Shown here: one piece after another, positions 44,608-57,775 of the stretch
Position numbering within the stretch: position 1 is the stretch's first letter
Layout of the letters: each line of letters begins with the position of its first letter
Source of the DNA: Thiohalospira halophila DSM 15071
GTDB taxonomy: Bacteria; Pseudomonadota; Gammaproteobacteria; Thiohalospirales; Thiohalospiraceae
NCBI RefSeq assembly: GCF_900112605.1
Contig: NZ_FOMJ01000010.1
Span: 1-64,000 of the forward strand
DNA: 64,000 bases
Direction: 5' to 3'
Notes under the pieces: model-generated
Seen by the model: the letters and a program-made list of their open reading frames with translations, nothing else
Database searches by the model: none
Told to the model about the DNA's origin: nothing
Made by a program: the position numbers and the translations under genes

Positions 44608-46977
44608 CTAGTTCTTCGCCAGGTCCGCCGGCCCGAAGGCGGCGCCGAGGCCCTCGGTCCCGCGGATACCGGAGGGCAGCCACAGGCAGCCCTCCGGCAC
44701 CGCCGAGTCCACGACCACTTCCACGGTTACCGCACCGGTGCCCTGAGTCACACGCACCTTCTCCCCTTCGGCCACGCCGTGGCGCTGGGCCTCGGCGGGA
44801 TGGAGAACGACCCCGTCGAAGCGGGCATCAGCCGTGTGCTGCAGCGGCTCGGCCCGGCGCACGAGGGAGTCCACCGCGTAGAGCGGGACGGTCCCCAGGC
44901 GCCAGAGACCATCCCCGGCCGGTGACAAGTTCATTGGCGCCTGCCAGCTCGGCAGCGGCTCGGGGGTGCGGTCGCCAACCAGGCCCGCGACCTCGTCACG
45001 GATGGACTGCGCGGTGGTGTAGTCGAAGCCGGACACGTTGAGGATGTTCCCCAGGACCCGGAGGATCTTCCAGGTCGGCCGCGCCTCGCCCGGCCCGCTC
45101 ACCGCCGCGGTGAAGTCCTGCCAGCGGCCCTCGACATTGACGAGGGTACCGTCGGTCTCCGGATAGGCGGAGCCGGGGAGCAGGATGTCCGCCCGCGCGC
45201 GGAGCAGTTCGTCGGCGAAGGGCCCGACGGCCACCACCGCATCGGCGCCCTCCAGGGCGGTCCGGGCGGCAGCCGGGTCGGCCAGGTCCCGCGCCGGCTC
45301 CACGTCCACCAGCAGCCAGGCCTTGCCCGGCTCGGCGGTGGCCTCGGCGACGTTCCGCCCCTTGCGACCACTCGCCCCGGCCGGGCCCCGATGGGGCACG
45401 GCACCGGCCAGCCAGGCACCGGCGTTATTCCCGCCGGTGGGCAGATAGCCCAGGCGGGCATCGGCCAGACGGGCCACCAGGCCGGCCAGCGCCCGGATGC
45501 GACCGCCATCCGGTGCATTCAGGGCGGTGGGACCGAGCAGGACCTGCCGCCGCTCGCCGGTAGCCAGGGCCTCGGCGATGGCCTTCTCCTCCGGACTGGT
45601 CGTACGGCCCGCAACGAGCTCCGCGAAGCCCTCGGGGGCACCGGCGCCGGTCTGTTCCATGAGCGCGGCGGCGACGCCGGCGAGGTGCGCTGCCATCTGG
45701 CGCGCGTCGTCGACCAGTTCCGCCATCAGGGCGAAGTTGTGGTCACGAACCAGGGTATCCACGCTCGCGATGCGGGCGCCCTCCAGGGCCGCCTTGCGCA
45801 GGCGGTGGCCCAGCAGTGGCTGCTCCTTGCGCGGGTGGGCACCGACCAGCAGCGCGGAATCCAGCCGTTCCATCTCGGCAATGGGCCGACCCAGGCCGGG
45901 ATAGAGCGGTGCCCCCGCATCATCCGAGAAGTCCTGCTGCCGCAGGCGATGGTCGACGCTGCCGCTGCCCAGGCCCCGGGTGAGCTTCTGGGCGAGGAAG
46001 GCCTCTTCCAGGGTCGCCGAGGGCGAAACCAGCGTGGTAAGGGCCTCGCCCCCGTGTTCCTTGAGGGTGCCGCCGAGCTTGCTGGCCACCGCCTCGAGGG
46101 CGGTATTCCAGTCCACCGGCTCCAGCTCGCCCTCCGCGTTGCGGACCAGCGGCTGCGTGATGCGGTCCTCGTGCTGGAGCCCCGCGTAGCTGAACCGTTC
46201 GCGGTCGGCGATCCAGGTCTCGTTCACCGCCTCGTTCTCCCGCGGCAGGACGCGCATCACCTCGTGACGCAGCGTCTCCACGATGATATTGGCGCCCACG
46301 CCGTCATGCGGCGCGATGGTCGGGTGATCCGCCAGCTCCCACGGCCGCGCATTGAAGCGGAAGGGCTTGGAGGTGAGCGCCCCCACCGGGCAGAGGTCGA
46401 TGACGTTGCCGGAGAGTTCGGAATCGACGCTCTTTTCGATGTAGGTGCCGATCTCCATGTGCTCGCCGCGGCCGGTGGCGCCGAGCTCGCGGATACCGGC
46501 GATCTCCTGGCCGAAGCGGACACAGCGGGTGCAGTGGATGCACCGGGTCATGTCGGTGGCGATGAGGGGACCGATGTCCTGGTCCTCGACCACGCGCTTG
46601 CCCTCGGTGAAGCGCGAGACCCCCTTGCCGTAGCCCATGGCCATTTCCTGGAGGTCGCACTCGCCGCCCTGGTCGCAGATCGGGCAATCCAGGGGGTGAT
46701 TGATGAGCAGGAACTCCATCACCCCCTTCTGCGCCGACAGCGCCTTGGTGGACTGCGTGTGGACCTTCATGCCGTCCGTGACCGGCGTGGCGCAGGCCGG
46801 CAGCGGCTTCGCCGCCTTCTCGACCTCCACCAGGCACATCCGGCAGTTGGCCGCCACGGAGAGCTTCTTGTGGTAGCAGAAGCGCGGGATGTTGATCCCC
46901 GCCTCGTCGGCCGCCTCGATGAGCATCTGGCCGTCGCGGGCCTCGATGGGCGTACCGTTGATCTCGATGTTCACCAT
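44608..46977 (-). CDS. nuoG: NADH-quinone oxidoreductase subunit G
   Basis: The 789-residue protein starts [17 protein letters not shown], a 2Fe-2S domain with NCRMCLVEV. It is followed by the His-Cys cluster region [17 protein letters not shown], the [14 protein letters not shown] motif, and a molybdopterin-oxidoreductase-like body without its cofactor site. It carries the chain of clusters N1b, N4 and N5. ATG 46977 is preferred over the ATG 45 nt upstream, which overlaps the nuoF 3' end. Confidence 0.96.
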   Translation of the reverse strand: MVNIEINGTPIEARDGQMLIEAADEAGINIPRFCYHKKLSVAANCRMCLVEVEKAAKPLPACATPVTDGMKVHTQSTKALSAQKGVMEFLLINHPLDCPICDQGGECDLQEMAMGYGKGVSRFTEGKRVVEDQDIGPLIATDMTRCIHCTRCVRFGQEIAGIRELGATGRGEHMEIGTYIEKSVDSELSGNVIDLCPVGALTSKPFRFNARPWELADHPTIAPHDGVGANIIVETLRHEVMRVLPRENEAVNETWIADRERFSYAGLQHEDRITQPLVRNAEGELEPVDWNTALEAVASKLGGTLKEHGGEALTTLVSPSATLEEAFLAQKLTRGLGSGSVDHRLRQQDFSDDAGAPLYPGLGRPIAEMERLDSALLVGAHPRKEQPLLGHRLRKAALEGARIASVDTLVRDHNFALMAELVDDARQMAAHLAGVAAALMEQTGAGAPEGFAELVAGRTTSPEEKAIAEALATGERRQVLLGPTALNAPDGGRIRALAGLVARLADARLGYLPTGGNNAGAWLAGAVPHRGPAGASGRKGRNVAEATAEPGKAWLLVDVEPARDLADPAAARTALEGADAVVAVGPFADELLRARADILLPGSAYPETDGTLVNVEGRWQDFTAAVSGPGEARPTWKILRVLGNILNVSGFDYTTAQSIRDEVAGLVGDRTPEPLPSWQAPMNLSPAGDGLWRLGTVPLYAVDSLVRRAEPLQHTADARFDGVVLHPAEAQRHGVAEGEKVRVTQGTGAVTVEVVVDSAVPEGCLWLPSGIRGTEGLGAAFGPADLAKN

Positions 46978-47000
46978 GGTCTCGTCCCGTTGGCTGGCCG

Positions 47001-48275
47001 TCAGGAGGCGGCCACCATGCACTGTTTGTGGTCCACGTGGTACTGGAACTCGTCCCGGAAGTGGTCGACGAAGCTCATTACCGGCATGGCGGCTGCGTCA
47101 CCCAGACCGCAGATGGTGTGGCCGGCGATGCGGCCGGAGACGTCGGAGAGCAGGTCCAGGTCCTCCTGCTTCCCCTTCCCGTTCTCGATCCGGCTGACCA
47201 CGCGATAGAGCCAGCCGGTGCCCTCGCGGCAGGGCGTGCACTGACCGCAGGACTCCTCGTAATAGAAGTAGGAGATCCGCTCCAGCGCCCGCACCATGCA
47301 GGTGGAGTCGTCCATGACGATAACCGAGCCGGCCCCGAGCATGGTCCCCGCCTTGCCCAGCGAGTCGTAGTCCATGTCGCAGTCCATGATAACGTCGGCG
47401 GGGACCACCGGTGTCGAGGTCCCGCCGGGGATCACGGCCTTGAGCTGGTGGCCGTCCCGGATGCCCCCGGCCATCTCCAGCAGCTCGGCGAAGGGGGTCC
47501 CCATGGGGACCTCGTAGTTCCCGGGCCGCTTCACGTGGCCGGAGACCGAGAAGATCTTGGTCCCGCCGTTGTTGGGCTTCCCCAGATTGTGGAACCACTC
47601 CCCGCCGTTCTTCAGGATCATGGGGATGGAGGCCAGCGACTCGGTATTGTTGATGGTCGTTGGCCGGCCGAAGACACCGTAGCTCGCCGGGAACGGCGGC
47701 TTGAAGCGCGGCTGCCCCTTCTTGCCCTCGATGGACTCCAGCAGCGCCGTCTCCTCGCCGCAGATATAGGCGCCGTACCCGCGATGGTTGTGAACCATGA
47801 AGTCGAAGCCGCTACCGAAGAGGTTCTCTCCCAGGAAACCGGCCTCCACGGCCTCGGCGATGGCGCGCTCCATGCACTCGTAGGGCTCGTAGAACTCCCC
47901 GCGCATGTAGTTCCAGCCCGTATTCGCCCCGAGGGTGTAGCCGGCGATGGCCATCCCCTCCAGGAGCTGATGCGGGTTGTAGCGCATGATGTCCCGGTCC
48001 TTGAAGGTCCCGGGTTCGCCCTCGTCGGAGTTGCAGACGATGTACTTCTGGCCCGGGGCATTACGGGGCATGAAGCTCCACTTCAGGCCCGTGGGGAACC
48101 CGGCGCCACCCCGCCCACGCAGGGCGGAGGCCTTGAGCTCGGCGATGATGTCGTCGGGCGACATCTTCTCGGTGAGGACCTTCTTGAGGACCTCGTAACC
48201 ACCGAGCTTGCGGTAGGTCTCCAGGCTCCCGGGATTCTCCTCGCCCAGGGTCCGGTAACAGACTTCGTTGGCCAT
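47001..48275 (-). CDS. nuoF: NADH-quinone oxidoreductase subunit F
   Basis: The 424-residue subunit binds NADH and FMN ([38 protein letters not shown]). It carries cluster N3 through [17 protein letters not shown]. It oxidises NADH. It sits between nuoE and nuoG with normal length. Confidence 0.97.
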   Translation of the reverse strand: MANEVCYRTLGEENPGSLETYRKLGGYEVLKKVLTEKMSPDDIIAELKASALRGRGGAGFPTGLKWSFMPRNAPGQKYIVCNSDEGEPGTFKDRDIMRYNPHQLLEGMAIAGYTLGANTGWNYMRGEFYEPYECMERAIAEAVEAGFLGENLFGSGFDFMVHNHRGYGAYICGEETALLESIEGKKGQPRFKPPFPASYGVFGRPTTINNTESLASIPMILKNGGEWFHNLGKPNNGGTKIFSVSGHVKRPGNYEVPMGTPFAELLEMAGGIRDGHQLKAVIPGGTSTPVVPADVIMDCDMDYDSLGKAGTMLGAGSVIVMDDSTCMVRALERISYFYYEESCGQCTPCREGTGWLYRVVSRIENGKGKQEDLDLLSDVSGRIAGHTICGLGDAAAMPVMSFVDHFRDEFQYHVDHKQCMVAAS

Positions 48276-48315
48276 CTCTCACTCCACTCGCCGGGCCGGC
48301 GCCGCCGGCGCGCCC

Positions 48316-48813
48316 TCAGTCGAGGCTGTCGAGGATCGAATCCACCCTGTCGGGGGTGAGGTTCTCGTAGTAGTCATGGTCGATGAGGCACATGGGCGCC
48401 CCGCTGCACGCGCCCAGGCACTCCACCTCCTTGAGGGTGAAACGGCCATCGGCGGTGGTCTCGCCGAAGTCGATCCCCAGGCGGCTCTTGAAGTGCTCGG
48501 CGATCCCGCCGGAGCCACAGAGCATGCAGGAGATGTTGGTGCACAGGCTGATCTTGTGCCGCCCGACCGGCTGCAGGTCGTACATGGTATAGAAGGTGGC
48601 GACCTCGAAGGCCTTGATGGGCTCCAGGCCGAGGTACTCGGCCACGGCCTCCACCAGCTCCTCGCTCAACCAGCCGCCGTTCTGCTCCTGGGCGATCTCC
48701 AGGCACGCCATGAGGGCGCCCTGCTTCCAGTCCGCCGGATACTTGGCGATCCAGTGGTCCATGGCCTCCCGCGAGGCCTGCGTGATGAGGTCCAGCTTGC
48801 TCTCGGCGCTCAC
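48316..48813 (-). CDS. nuoE: NADH-quinone oxidoreductase subunit E
   Basis: The 165-residue thioredoxin-like 2Fe-2S subunit (cluster N1a) has ligands in [10 protein letters not shown] and [10 protein letters not shown], after an N-terminal helical region ([21 protein letters not shown]). Its ATG overlaps the nuoD stop by 4 nt. Confidence 0.97.
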   Translation of the reverse strand: MSAESKLDLITQASREAMDHWIAKYPADWKQGALMACLEIAQEQNGGWLSEELVEAVAEYLGLEPIKAFEVATFYTMYDLQPVGRHKISLCTNISCMLCGSGGIAEHFKSRLGIDFGETTADGRFTLKEVECLGACSGAPMCLIDHDYYENLTPDRVDSILDSLD

Positions 48814-50063
48814 CGGTCCACCTCCCCGAAGACGATGTCCTGGGTCCCGATGAGCGTCACCACGTCCGCCAGCATGTGACCGCGCGCCATCTCGTCCAGG
48901 GCGGAGAGGTGGACAAAGCCGGGAGCACGGATCTTTAGCCGGTAGGGCTTGTTGGCGCCATCCGAGACCAGATAGATCCCGAATTCCCCCTTGGGGTGTT
49001 CCACCGCGGCATAGGCCTCCCCCTCGGGAACGGCGTAGCCCTCGGTGAAGAGCTTGAAGTGGTGGATGAGGGCCTCCATGTCGCCCTTCATCTCCTCCCG
49101 GCGCGGCGGCGTGACCTTGTGGTCATCCAGCATCACCGGGCCGGGGTTGTTCCGGAGCCACTCCACGCACTGCTTGATGATGCGGTTGGACTGGCGCATC
49201 TCCTCCACGCGGACCAGGTAGCGATCGTAGCTGTCGCCGTTGGTGCCCACGGGGATGTCGAAATCGAGCTGGTCGTAGACCTCGTAGGGCTGCTGCTTGC
49301 GCAGGTCCCAGTTGATCCCGGAGCCGCGCAGCATCGGGCCGGTGAAGCCGAGCTGCTTGGCGCGCTCCGGCGAGACGATACCGATGTCGACGGTCCGCTG
49401 CTTCCAGATCCGGTTCTCGGTTAGCAGGGTCTCGTAGTCGTCCACGCGCCCGTCGAAGCGCTCGGTGAAGGCCTCGATGAAGTCCAGAAGCGAGCCCTCA
49501 CGGGTCTCGTTGAGGGCCGCGACCTCGGCATCGTTGTGCCACTTGGAGGCCTCGTACTTGGGCATCCGGTCGGGCAGGTCCCGATAGACGCCGCCGGGCC
49601 GGTAGTAGGCGGCGTGCATCCGGGCACCGGAGACCGCCTCGTAGGTGTCCATGAGGTCCTCGCGCTCGCGGAAGCAGTAGAGGAAGACACTCATGGCGCC
49701 GATGTCCAGGCCGTGGGCGCCGAGCCACATGAGGTGGTTCAGGATCCGGGTGATCTCGTCGAACATCACCCGGATGTACTGCGCGCGCAGGGGCGGCGTG
49801 ATCCCGGTGAGCTTCTCGATGGCCATGACGTAGGCGTGCTCGTTGGCCATCATCGAGACGTAGTCCAGCCGGTCCATGTAGGGGACCGAGTGGTTGAAGG
49901 GCTTGGACTCGGCGAGCTTCTCGGTGGCGCGATGGAGCAGCCCGATATGCGGATCCGCCCGGTCCACGGTCTCGCCGTCCATCTCCAGCACCAGCCGCAG
50001 CACCCCGTGCGCAGCCGGATGCTGGGGACCGAAATTGAGGGTGTAATTGCGGATTTCGGGCAT
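48810..50063 (-). CDS. nuoD: NADH-quinone oxidoreductase subunit D
   Basis: The 417-residue 49-kDa-type subunit starts [25 protein letters not shown] with the quinone-site His in the HPAAHG loop, and has [16 protein letters not shown] and [20 protein letters not shown]. It is separate from nuoC, unlike the nuoCD fusion of enteric bacteria. It overlaps the nuoC end by one base. Confidence 0.98.
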   Translation of the reverse strand: MPEIRNYTLNFGPQHPAAHGVLRLVLEMDGETVDRADPHIGLLHRATEKLAESKPFNHSVPYMDRLDYVSMMANEHAYVMAIEKLTGITPPLRAQYIRVMFDEITRILNHLMWLGAHGLDIGAMSVFLYCFREREDLMDTYEAVSGARMHAAYYRPGGVYRDLPDRMPKYEASKWHNDAEVAALNETREGSLLDFIEAFTERFDGRVDDYETLLTENRIWKQRTVDIGIVSPERAKQLGFTGPMLRGSGINWDLRKQQPYEVYDQLDFDIPVGTNGDSYDRYLVRVEEMRQSNRIIKQCVEWLRNNPGPVMLDDHKVTPPRREEMKGDMEALIHHFKLFTEGYAVPEGEAYAAVEHPKGEFGIYLVSDGANKPYRLKIRAPGFVHLSALDEMARGHMLADVVTLIGTQDIVFGEVDR

Positions 50064-50704
50064 CAGCTGGCCCCCTCCTCGTCGGTACGGCCGGCGTAGC
50101 GGTGGTCGTCGCGGATGGTACGCGGCACCGTCACCCGCGGCTCGATGGAGACCGGCTCGTAGACCACGCGACCGAGGTCCTCGTCGTAGCGCATCTCGAC
50201 AGTGCCGATAAGCGGGAAGTCCTTGCGGAAGGGATGGCCCACGAAGCCGTAATCGGTGAGGATCCGGCGCAGGTCGGGGTGACCGTCGAAGATGATCCCG
50301 TAGAGGTCGAAGGCCTCGCGCTCGAACCAGTTGGCCGCCGACCAGATGGAGACTACCGAATCCACCAGCGGCATCTCGTCGTCCAGGAAGGTCCGGACGC
50401 GCAGTCGCCGATTGTGGGAGAGCGAGAGCAGGTGGTAGACGACCGCAAAACGGGGGCCCTGCCAGCGGCCCTCCTGCTCGTCGGCGCTATCGCCGGTGCC
50501 GTAGGTGGAATAGTCCACGCCGCAGAGGTCGATGAGCTGTTCGAAGGCGAAGACGCCCTCGTCCCGGAGTCGGCGCAGCCCCTCGAAGAGCTCGGTGCGC
50601 GGCAGGGTCAGCGTAACCTCATCCCGCTCCAGCGCCACCTCGACCCCGTCGCCGGGGAAGTGGTGCCGCAGCTGGCCCTCCAGTCGCTGAATCTCGCTGT
50701 TCAT
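50063..50704 (-). CDS. nuoC: NADH-quinone oxidoreductase subunit C
   Basis: The 213-residue 30-kDa-type subunit includes [31 protein letters not shown] and the signature [29 protein letters not shown]-like region. It forms the arm near NuoD. It begins 13 nt after nuoB. Confidence 0.97.
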   Translation of the reverse strand: MNSEIQRLEGQLRHHFPGDGVEVALERDEVTLTLPRTELFEGLRRLRDEGVFAFEQLIDLCGVDYSTYGTGDSADEQEGRWQGPRFAVVYHLLSLSHNRRLRVRTFLDDEMPLVDSVVSIWSAANWFEREAFDLYGIIFDGHPDLRRILTDYGFVGHPFRKDFPLIGTVEMRYDEDLGRVVYEPVSIEPRVTVPRTIRDDHRYAGRTDEEGAS

Positions 50705-50717
50705 GGTCGCCCCCGCC

Positions 50718-51194
50718 CTAGCGCGCGATGGTATTGGTGCGCTTGATCTTGTTGCGCAGCTGCATGACGCCGTAGAGCAGCGCCTCCGCCGTCGGCGGGC
50801 AGCCGGGCACGTAGATATCCACCGGCACGATGCGGTCGCAGCCGCGGGTCACCGAGTAGGAGTAGTGGTAGTAACCGCCCCCGTTGGCGCAGGACCCCAT
50901 GGAGATGACCCAGCGCGGCTCCGGCATCTGGTCGTAGACCTTGCGCAGCGCCGGGGCCATCTTGTTCACCAGGGTCCCGGCCACGATCATCACGTCCGAC
51001 TGGCGCGGACTGGGGCGGAAGAGCATGCCGAAGCGGTCCATGTCGTAGCGCGCCGCGCCGGCATGCATCATCTCCACCGCGCAGCAGGCCAGCCCAAAGG
51101 TCATGGGCCAAAGGGAACCGGTCCGGGCCCAGTTGACGAGCTTGTCCACCGAGGTGGTGACAACCCCCTTCTCAAGAACGCCTTCTATTCCCAT
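50718..51194 (-). CDS. nuoB: NADH-quinone oxidoreductase subunit B
   Basis: The 158-residue subunit holds cluster N2 via [20 protein letters not shown] and [17 protein letters not shown] 51194 ([10 protein letters not shown]) is used and overlaps the nuoA stop by 10 nt; an ATG 21 nt further upstream lies inside nuoA and adds only linker residues. Confidence 0.97.
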   Translation of the reverse strand: MGIEGVLEKGVVTTSVDKLVNWARTGSLWPMTFGLACCAVEMMHAGAARYDMDRFGMLFRPSPRQSDVMIVAGTLVNKMAPALRKVYDQMPEPRWVISMGSCANGGGYYHYSYSVTRGCDRIVPVDIYVPGCPPTAEALLYGVMQLRNKIKRTNTIAR

Positions 51195-51541
51195 TCCAGG
51201 GCCCCCTTCTTCCACTCGTAGGCGAAGCCGACCACCAGGATCCCCAGGAAGACCATCATCGCCGTGAAGCCGAACCAGCCGATCTCCTCAAGGACCACGG
51301 CCCAGGGGAAGAGGAAGGCGATCTCCAGGTCGAAGATGATAAAGAGGATGGCGACGAGGTAGTAGCGCACGTCGAACTTCATGCGCGAGTCTTCGAAGGC
51401 CTCGAAGCCGCACTCGTAGGGAGAGAGCTTCTCGCTGTCCGGCCGGCGCGGCGCAAGCACCATGCCGAGGCCGATCATGATCCCCGCCATCACCACGCCG
51501 ATGGCGAGGAAGATGAGGATGGGCAGGTAATTCTCCAGCAT
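51185..51541 (-). CDS. nuoA: NADH-quinone oxidoreductase subunit A
   Basis: The 118-residue protein has three TM helices with the conserved [24 protein letters not shown]-like loop holding the quinone-gate Cys, and [18 protein letters not shown]. It is the first gene of the nuo operon, preceded by a sigma-70-type promoter at 51620-51649. Confidence 0.97.
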   Translation of the reverse strand: MLENYLPILIFLAIGVVMAGIMIGLGMVLAPRRPDSEKLSPYECGFEAFEDSRMKFDVRYYLVAILFIIFDLEIAFLFPWAVVLEEIGWFGFTAMMVFLGILVVGFAYEWKKGALEWE

Positions 51542-51619
51542 GGCTGCGCCCTCGTGGTCTGCCGGACAGTCGGGGTGGTCGCCCCGGCGCGTTTCACGAA
51601 ACCGTCAAGATGGCGATGC

Positions 51620-51649
51620 AGTCTAGTGGCGGCGCGCACAAACTGTCAA
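51620..51649 (-). promoter_or_regulatory. Predicted sigma-70 promoter of the nuo operon
   Basis: On the minus strand TTGACA (51649-51644) and TAGACT (51625-51620) are separated by 18 nt. This predicts a start near 51613 and a leader of about 70 nt before nuoA. The -35 is a perfect consensus and the -10 matches 4 of 6. An AT-rich stretch (AAAAAATTCG) lies just upstream, as in an UP element. Confidence 0.6.
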
Positions 51650-51733
51650 CCCTGACGGAATCGAATTTTTTCTTATAAAACAGACTTTTACACGAACCGG
51701 AAGGGGAATCTCCCCCACCGGTGTGCGCCCGCG

Positions 51734-52084
51734 CTACTCCGTGGGCGTGGGGACGTCGGAGGCGCCTTCGTCCGGGCGTGGACGTTCCTGCTCGCCGGCC
51801 GGTACCTGCTGTACCGGATCCACCTCGTCGGTGACGCTCTTGCGCGACACCTCCTGGGTGGAGAGATAGGCGAGACTCAGGCTGGTAATGAAGAAGATCG
51901 TGGCCAGGGCCGCCGTCCCGCGGGTGAGGAAGGAGGCGGAACCCTGGGCCCCGAAGACCGTCGCCGAGGCCCCGCTGCCGAAGGCAGCTCCCGCCTCCGC
52001 GCCCTTGCCGGTCTGCATCAGGACCAGGGCGATGAGCCCGCCGGTGGCAAGGACGTGGACGGTAATGAGGATGGTATAGAGCAT
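51734..52084 (-). CDS. secG: Preprotein translocase subunit SecG
   Basis: The 116-residue protein starts MLYTILITVHVLATGGLIALVLMQTGKG, then GAAFGSGASATVFGAQGSASFLTRGTA and a second TM helix, as in SecG. The Pro/Asp-rich tail (QQVPAGEQERPRPDEGAS) is longer and more acidic than in E. coli. It lies 11 nt after tpiA. An imperfect hairpin at about 51692-51722 may end the transcript. The usual tRNA-Leu between secG and the next operon is not found here. Confidence 0.94.
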   Translation of the reverse strand: MLYTILITVHVLATGGLIALVLMQTGKGAEAGAAFGSGASATVFGAQGSASFLTRGTAALATIFFITSLSLAYLSTQEVSRKSVTDEVDPVQQVPAGEQERPRPDEGASDVPTPTE

Positions 52085-52095
52085 GCTCGCTCCGG

Positions 52096-52848
52096 TTAGC
52101 CCGCCGCGCGGCAGATGGTAAGGAACTCGTCGGCATCCAGGGAGGCGCCGCCGATGAGGCCGCCGTCGATATCGGACTGGGCCATGAGTTCGGCCGCATT
52201 CGCGCCCTTCATGGAGCCGCCGTAGAGGATCCGCAGGGCGTCGGCCGTGGCCGCATCCCGGTCGGCCACCCGCTGACGGATGAAGGCGTGCATGGCCTGG
52301 GCCTGCTCGGGAGTGGCGGTATGGCCGGTGCCGATGGCCCAGACCGGCTCGTAGGCGATGACGCCGTCGGCCAGCGCGGCGGGGCCCACCGCGTCCATGA
52401 CGGCGTCGAGCTGGGCACCCACCACCTGCTCGGTGGTGTCCGCCTCGCGCTCGGCCAGGGTCTCGCCCACGCAGAGGATGGGGCGGATGCCGCCCTCGCG
52501 CGCCGCGGCGAACTTGCGCGCCACGGTGTCATTGTCCTCGCCGTGGAGAGAGCGGCGCTCGGAGTGGCCCACGATGGCGTAGTGGCAGCCGAAGTCCTTC
52601 AGCATGGTCACGGAGACCTCGCCGGTGAAGGCGCCCTTGGGCTCGGCGCTGACATCCTGGGAGCCCCAGCGGATGGGCGAAGCCTCCAGCTGACGCTGGA
52701 CATCGGCGAGGTAGACGAAGGGGGCGCAAACAGCCACCTCGGACTGCTCCACATCCCCGATACCGGCCTTGATGCCGTTGAGAAGCGCCTCGTTAGTGGC
52801 GCGGTCCCCATTCATCTTCCAGTTGCCGGCAACCAGCGGCTGTCGCAT
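52096..52848 (-). CDS. tpiA: Triosephosphate isomerase
   Basis: The 250-residue TIM barrel has the catalytic residues Lys (NWKMNGD), His (YAIVGHSERRSL) and Glu (AYEPVWAIGTG). It ends with the phosphate-binding GGASLDADEF. It interconverts dihydroxyacetone phosphate and glyceraldehyde 3-phosphate. It sits between glmM and secG as in other gammaproteobacteria. Confidence 0.98.
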   Translation of the reverse strand: MRQPLVAGNWKMNGDRATNEALLNGIKAGIGDVEQSEVAVCAPFVYLADVQRQLEASPIRWGSQDVSAEPKGAFTGEVSVTMLKDFGCHYAIVGHSERRSLHGEDNDTVARKFAAAREGGIRPILCVGETLAEREADTTEQVVGAQLDAVMDAVGPAALADGVIAYEPVWAIGTGHTATPEQAQAMHAFIRQRVADRDAATADALRILYGGSMKGANAAELMAQSDIDGGLIGGASLDADEFLTICRAAG

Positions 52849-52906
52849 CGAGACCTCCTCGCCATCTGCAAAAACGGCGCAAGCTTACCGCCGCACGGTT
52901 CGAAGA

Positions 52907-54262
52907 TCAATTTTCGACCCCGCCGGCGGCCTCCTCCCGGACGACGTGGGCCAGACGCTCCGCCAGCTCGCGCACCTGCTGCTCGTCCTCGCCCTCGACC
53001 ATGACCCGGACCACCGGCTCGGTACCGGAAGGCCGCAGGAGGACGCGACCACAGTCGGCGAGGTCGGCCTCCGCGGACTCCACCGCCTCGGTGATGGCGG
53101 GGGAGGCGTGCACATCGATCATTCGTTCCACACGGACGTTGACCAGGGTCTGGGGGAGCTTGGTCATGCCCTGGCGGAACGACTCCAGCGTCTCACCCCG
53201 CTCAACCAGGGCGGTGAGGACCTGGAGTGCGGCGATGATGCCGTCACCGCTGGTGTTCCGGTCTCGGCAGATGATGTGGCCGGAGGTCTCGCCCCCCAGC
53301 AGCCAGTCCTCGGCGGCCAGCAGCTCGCTGACATAGCGATCGCCGACCTTGGCCCGGCGGAAGGGGATGCCCAGGCCCTGCAGGGCCAGCTCCAGGCCGA
53401 GGTTGGACATGAGGGTTCCGGCCACCCCGCCGGGAAAGCCACCGTTACCGTGGCGATGGGCGGCGATGATGTAGAGGAGTTCGTCGCCGTCCACGACCTC
53501 GCCGCCGGCATCCACCATGATCACGCGGTCACCATCGCCATCGAAGGCAACACCGAGGTCGGCCCGTTCGCGCCGCACGGCATCCTGAAGGGCCTCCGGC
53601 CGCGTGGAGCCGACCCCCTCGTTGATGTTCAGGCCGTCCGGGTCCACCCCGATGGCGGTGACGCGGGCGCCCAGCTCGGAGAAGACCGCCGGGGCCACCT
53701 GGTAGGTCGCGCCGTGGGCACAATCCACGACGATGTGCAGCCCTTCCAGGGTGAGGCCGTTGGGCACCGTCCCCTTGCAGAACTCGATATAGCGGCCGGC
53801 GGCATCGGGCACGCGGTAGGCCTTGCCCAGGCTGGCGGAGTTCCGGGTGGTCAGGGGCTCCTCCAGGAGCTCCTCGATGGCCTCCTCGGTGGCGTCGGGC
53901 AGCTTCACCCCCTCGGCGGAGAAGAACTTGATGCCGTTGTCATCGAAGGGATTGTGGGAGGCGCTGATGACGATCCCGGCACGGGCGCGCAGGGTCCGCG
54001 TGAGGTAGGCGATGGCCGGGGTCGGGATGGGTCCGAGCAGGTGGGTATCCAGCCCGGCGGCGGACAGGCCGGCCTCCAGGGCCGACTCGAACATGTAGCC
54101 CGAGATTCGCGTGTCCTTGCCGATGACCACCCGGCCGCCGTGTTCGCCCCCCAGCACACGACCCGCCGCCCAGCCCAGGCGGAGCACGAAGTCGGGGGTG
54201 ATGGGGGGATGGCCCACGCGGCCGCGGATCCCGTCGGTGCCGAAATACTTCCTGTCGCCCAA
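52907..54262 (-). CDS. glmM: Phosphoglucosamine mutase
   Basis: The 451-residue enzyme has the phosphoserine loop [18 protein letters not shown], the metal loop [14 protein letters not shown], the sugar loop LGGETSGHI, and the C-terminal phosphate site [12 protein letters not shown]. It converts glucosamine 6-phosphate to the 1-phosphate for cell wall precursors. It lies 30 nt after folP. Confidence 0.98.
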   Translation of the reverse strand: MGDRKYFGTDGIRGRVGHPPITPDFVLRLGWAAGRVLGGEHGGRVVIGKDTRISGYMFESALEAGLSAAGLDTHLLGPIPTPAIAYLTRTLRARAGIVISASHNPFDDNGIKFFSAEGVKLPDATEEAIEELLEEPLTTRNSASLGKAYRVPDAAGRYIEFCKGTVPNGLTLEGLHIVVDCAHGATYQVAPAVFSELGARVTAIGVDPDGLNINEGVGSTRPEALQDAVRRERADLGVAFDGDGDRVIMVDAGGEVVDGDELLYIIAAHRHGNGGFPGGVAGTLMSNLGLELALQGLGIPFRRAKVGDRYVSELLAAEDWLLGGETSGHIICRDRNTSGDGIIAALQVLTALVERGETLESFRQGMTKLPQTLVNVRVERMIDVHASPAITEAVESAEADLADCGRVLLRPSGTEPVVRVMVEGEDEQQVRELAERLAHVVREEAAGGVEN

Positions 54263-54292
54263 GGCGAACTCCTCCCGTCCGGGTCAGGCGCC

Positions 54293-55123
54293 TCAGGCGT
54301 TGCGGACCGCCTCGATCATCCGCACGGCATCCACCGTGGCCGCGACATCGTGGGCCCGGATGAGGGTGGCGTTCTGCCAGACCGCCAGCGCCGCCAGGGC
54401 AAGGCTGCCCGGCAGACGCTCCTCCACCTTGCGCCCGAGGATCTGACCGATCATCGATTTCCTGGAAACCCCCACCAGCATGGGCAGCCCCAGCGACTGG
54501 AAGCGGTCCAGGTGTTTGAGCAGGGTAAGATTGTGCCCGAGATCCTTGGCAAAGCCGAAGCCCGGATCGATCAGGATTCGCTCACGTGGGATGCCGGCGC
54601 GTTCGCAGGCATAGACCCGCTCCTCCAGGAATTCCATGACGTCCGTAACCACGTCCTGGTAAAAGGGCTCGTCCTGCATGTTGGTGGGCTCGCCCTGCAT
54701 GTGCATCACGCAGACCGCCACCTCCAGTTCGGCGGCGGTGGCCAGGGCATCCTCCTGACGCAGAGAGCGGACATCGTTGATCAGGGCGGCGCCGGCGCGG
54801 ACGACCTCGCGCATCACCGCCGGCTTGCTGGTGTCCACCGAGACGGGGCACCCGAGGCGCTGGACCAGCGCCTCCACGACGGGTACGACACGCTGCAGCT
54901 CCTCCTCCTCGGCCACCGGGTCGGCGCCGGGGCGGGTGGATTCGCCGCCGACGTCGATAATGGTGGCCCCGGCCTCGAGCATGGTCTCGGCGCTCGCCAG
55001 CGCCGCTTCCACGTCGGTGTGGCGACCACCGTCGGAGAAGGAGTCCGGGGTAACGTTGAGGATCCCCATGACTCCCGGGCGATCCAGGGGGACGCCCGGC
55101 ACGGGGGATTCGTGCTCACTCAT
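54293..55123 (-). CDS. folP: Dihydropteroate synthase
   Basis: The 276-residue TIM-barrel enzyme has GILNVTPDSFSDGGRH, IIDVGGESTRPGADPV, VSVDTSKPAVMREVVRAG, CVMHMQGEPTNMQ and LIDPGFGFAKD. It condenses p-aminobenzoate with pterin pyrophosphate in folate synthesis and is the target of sulfonamides. It starts 15 nt after ftsH, the conserved ftsH-folP-glmM arrangement. Confidence 0.98.
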   Translation of the reverse strand: MSEHESPVPGVPLDRPGVMGILNVTPDSFSDGGRHTDVEAALASAETMLEAGATIIDVGGESTRPGADPVAEEEELQRVVPVVEALVQRLGCPVSVDTSKPAVMREVVRAGAALINDVRSLRQEDALATAAELEVAVCVMHMQGEPTNMQDEPFYQDVVTDVMEFLEERVYACERAGIPRERILIDPGFGFAKDLGHNLTLLKHLDRFQSLGLPMLVGVSRKSMIGQILGRKVEERLPGSLALAALAVWQNATLIRAHDVAATVDAVRMIEAVRNA

Positions 55124-55138
55124 GGGGTCGCGCCGCCC

Positions 55139-57082
<1,944 letters not shown>

Positions 57083-57151
57083 CAATGGACTGCCTCTTGA
57101 CTCTCGTGCCCGGCGGCCCGCGCCGAGCACCGTTGTTCCAACTCGAGTACG

Positions 57152-57775
57152 TTACACCACCCGGAAGTCGCGGGCCAACACGTAGACTTCGGGGGATCGG
57201 GCCCGGGAGGCCTCCGGTTTGCGGGTCTTCACTCGCTGATAGCCGGCCTTGAGTCGGGCCATGAAGGGGTCGAACCCCTCCCCCTGGAAGGCCTTGGTCA
57301 CCAGGCTGCCCCCCGGGCGCAGGACGCGCCCCGCCAGGTCCTCGGCCAGCTCCACCAGCTCCATGCTGCGCGGCTGATCCACGGCCTTCACTCCGCTCAT
57401 ATTGGGGGCCATATCGGAAAGGACAAGGTCTACCGGCCGATCGCCGACGACCTCCAAGAGCGCTTGCAGGGTCGCCTCCTCGGTGAAGTCGCCTTCCAGG
57501 ATCCGTACCCCGGGGATGGGGTCCATGGGCAGGATATCCAGGGCGACCACCAGCCCGGAGTCGCCCACCTGCCGAGCGGCGTACTGGGACCAGGCGCCGG
57601 GGGCGGCGCCCAGGTCGACCACGGTCATGCCGGGGGCCAGTAGCTGCTCCCGCTCATCCAGTTCAGTGAGCTTGTAGGCGGCGCGGCCGCGGTAGCCTTC
57701 GCTACGTGCCCGCTGCACCCAGGGATCGCGCTCGTGTTCGTCCAGCCAGCGGCGGCTCGAGCCTCCCCGTGCCAT
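57152..57775 (-). CDS. rlmE: 23S rRNA 2'-O-methyltransferase RlmE (FtsJ)
   Basis: The 207-residue SAM enzyme shows RWLDEHERDPWVQRARSEGYRGRAAYKL-like N-terminus, SAM site VVDLGAAPGAWSQYAA, DLVLSDMAPNMSGV and TKAFQGEGFD, giving the catalytic K-D-K-E set. It methylates U2552 of 23S rRNA. ATG 57775 overlaps the stop of the small upstream membrane gene by one base (TGATG). ftsH follows, the conserved pair. Confidence 0.96.
   Translation of the reverse strand: MARGGSSRRWLDEHERDPWVQRARSEGYRGRAAYKLTELDEREQLLAPGMTVVDLGAAPGAWSQYAARQVGDSGLVVALDILPMDPIPGVRILEGDFTEEATLQALLEVVGDRPVDLVLSDMAPNMSGVKAVDQPRSMELVELAEDLAGRVLRPGGSLVTKAFQGEGFDPFMARLKAGYQRVKTRKPEASRARSPEVYVLARDFRVV

Noticed and set aside
51542-51733. 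tRNA-Leu expected between secG and the next operon
   Set aside because: No cloverleaf, GGTTCAA-like T arm or CCA found on either strand in the gap.
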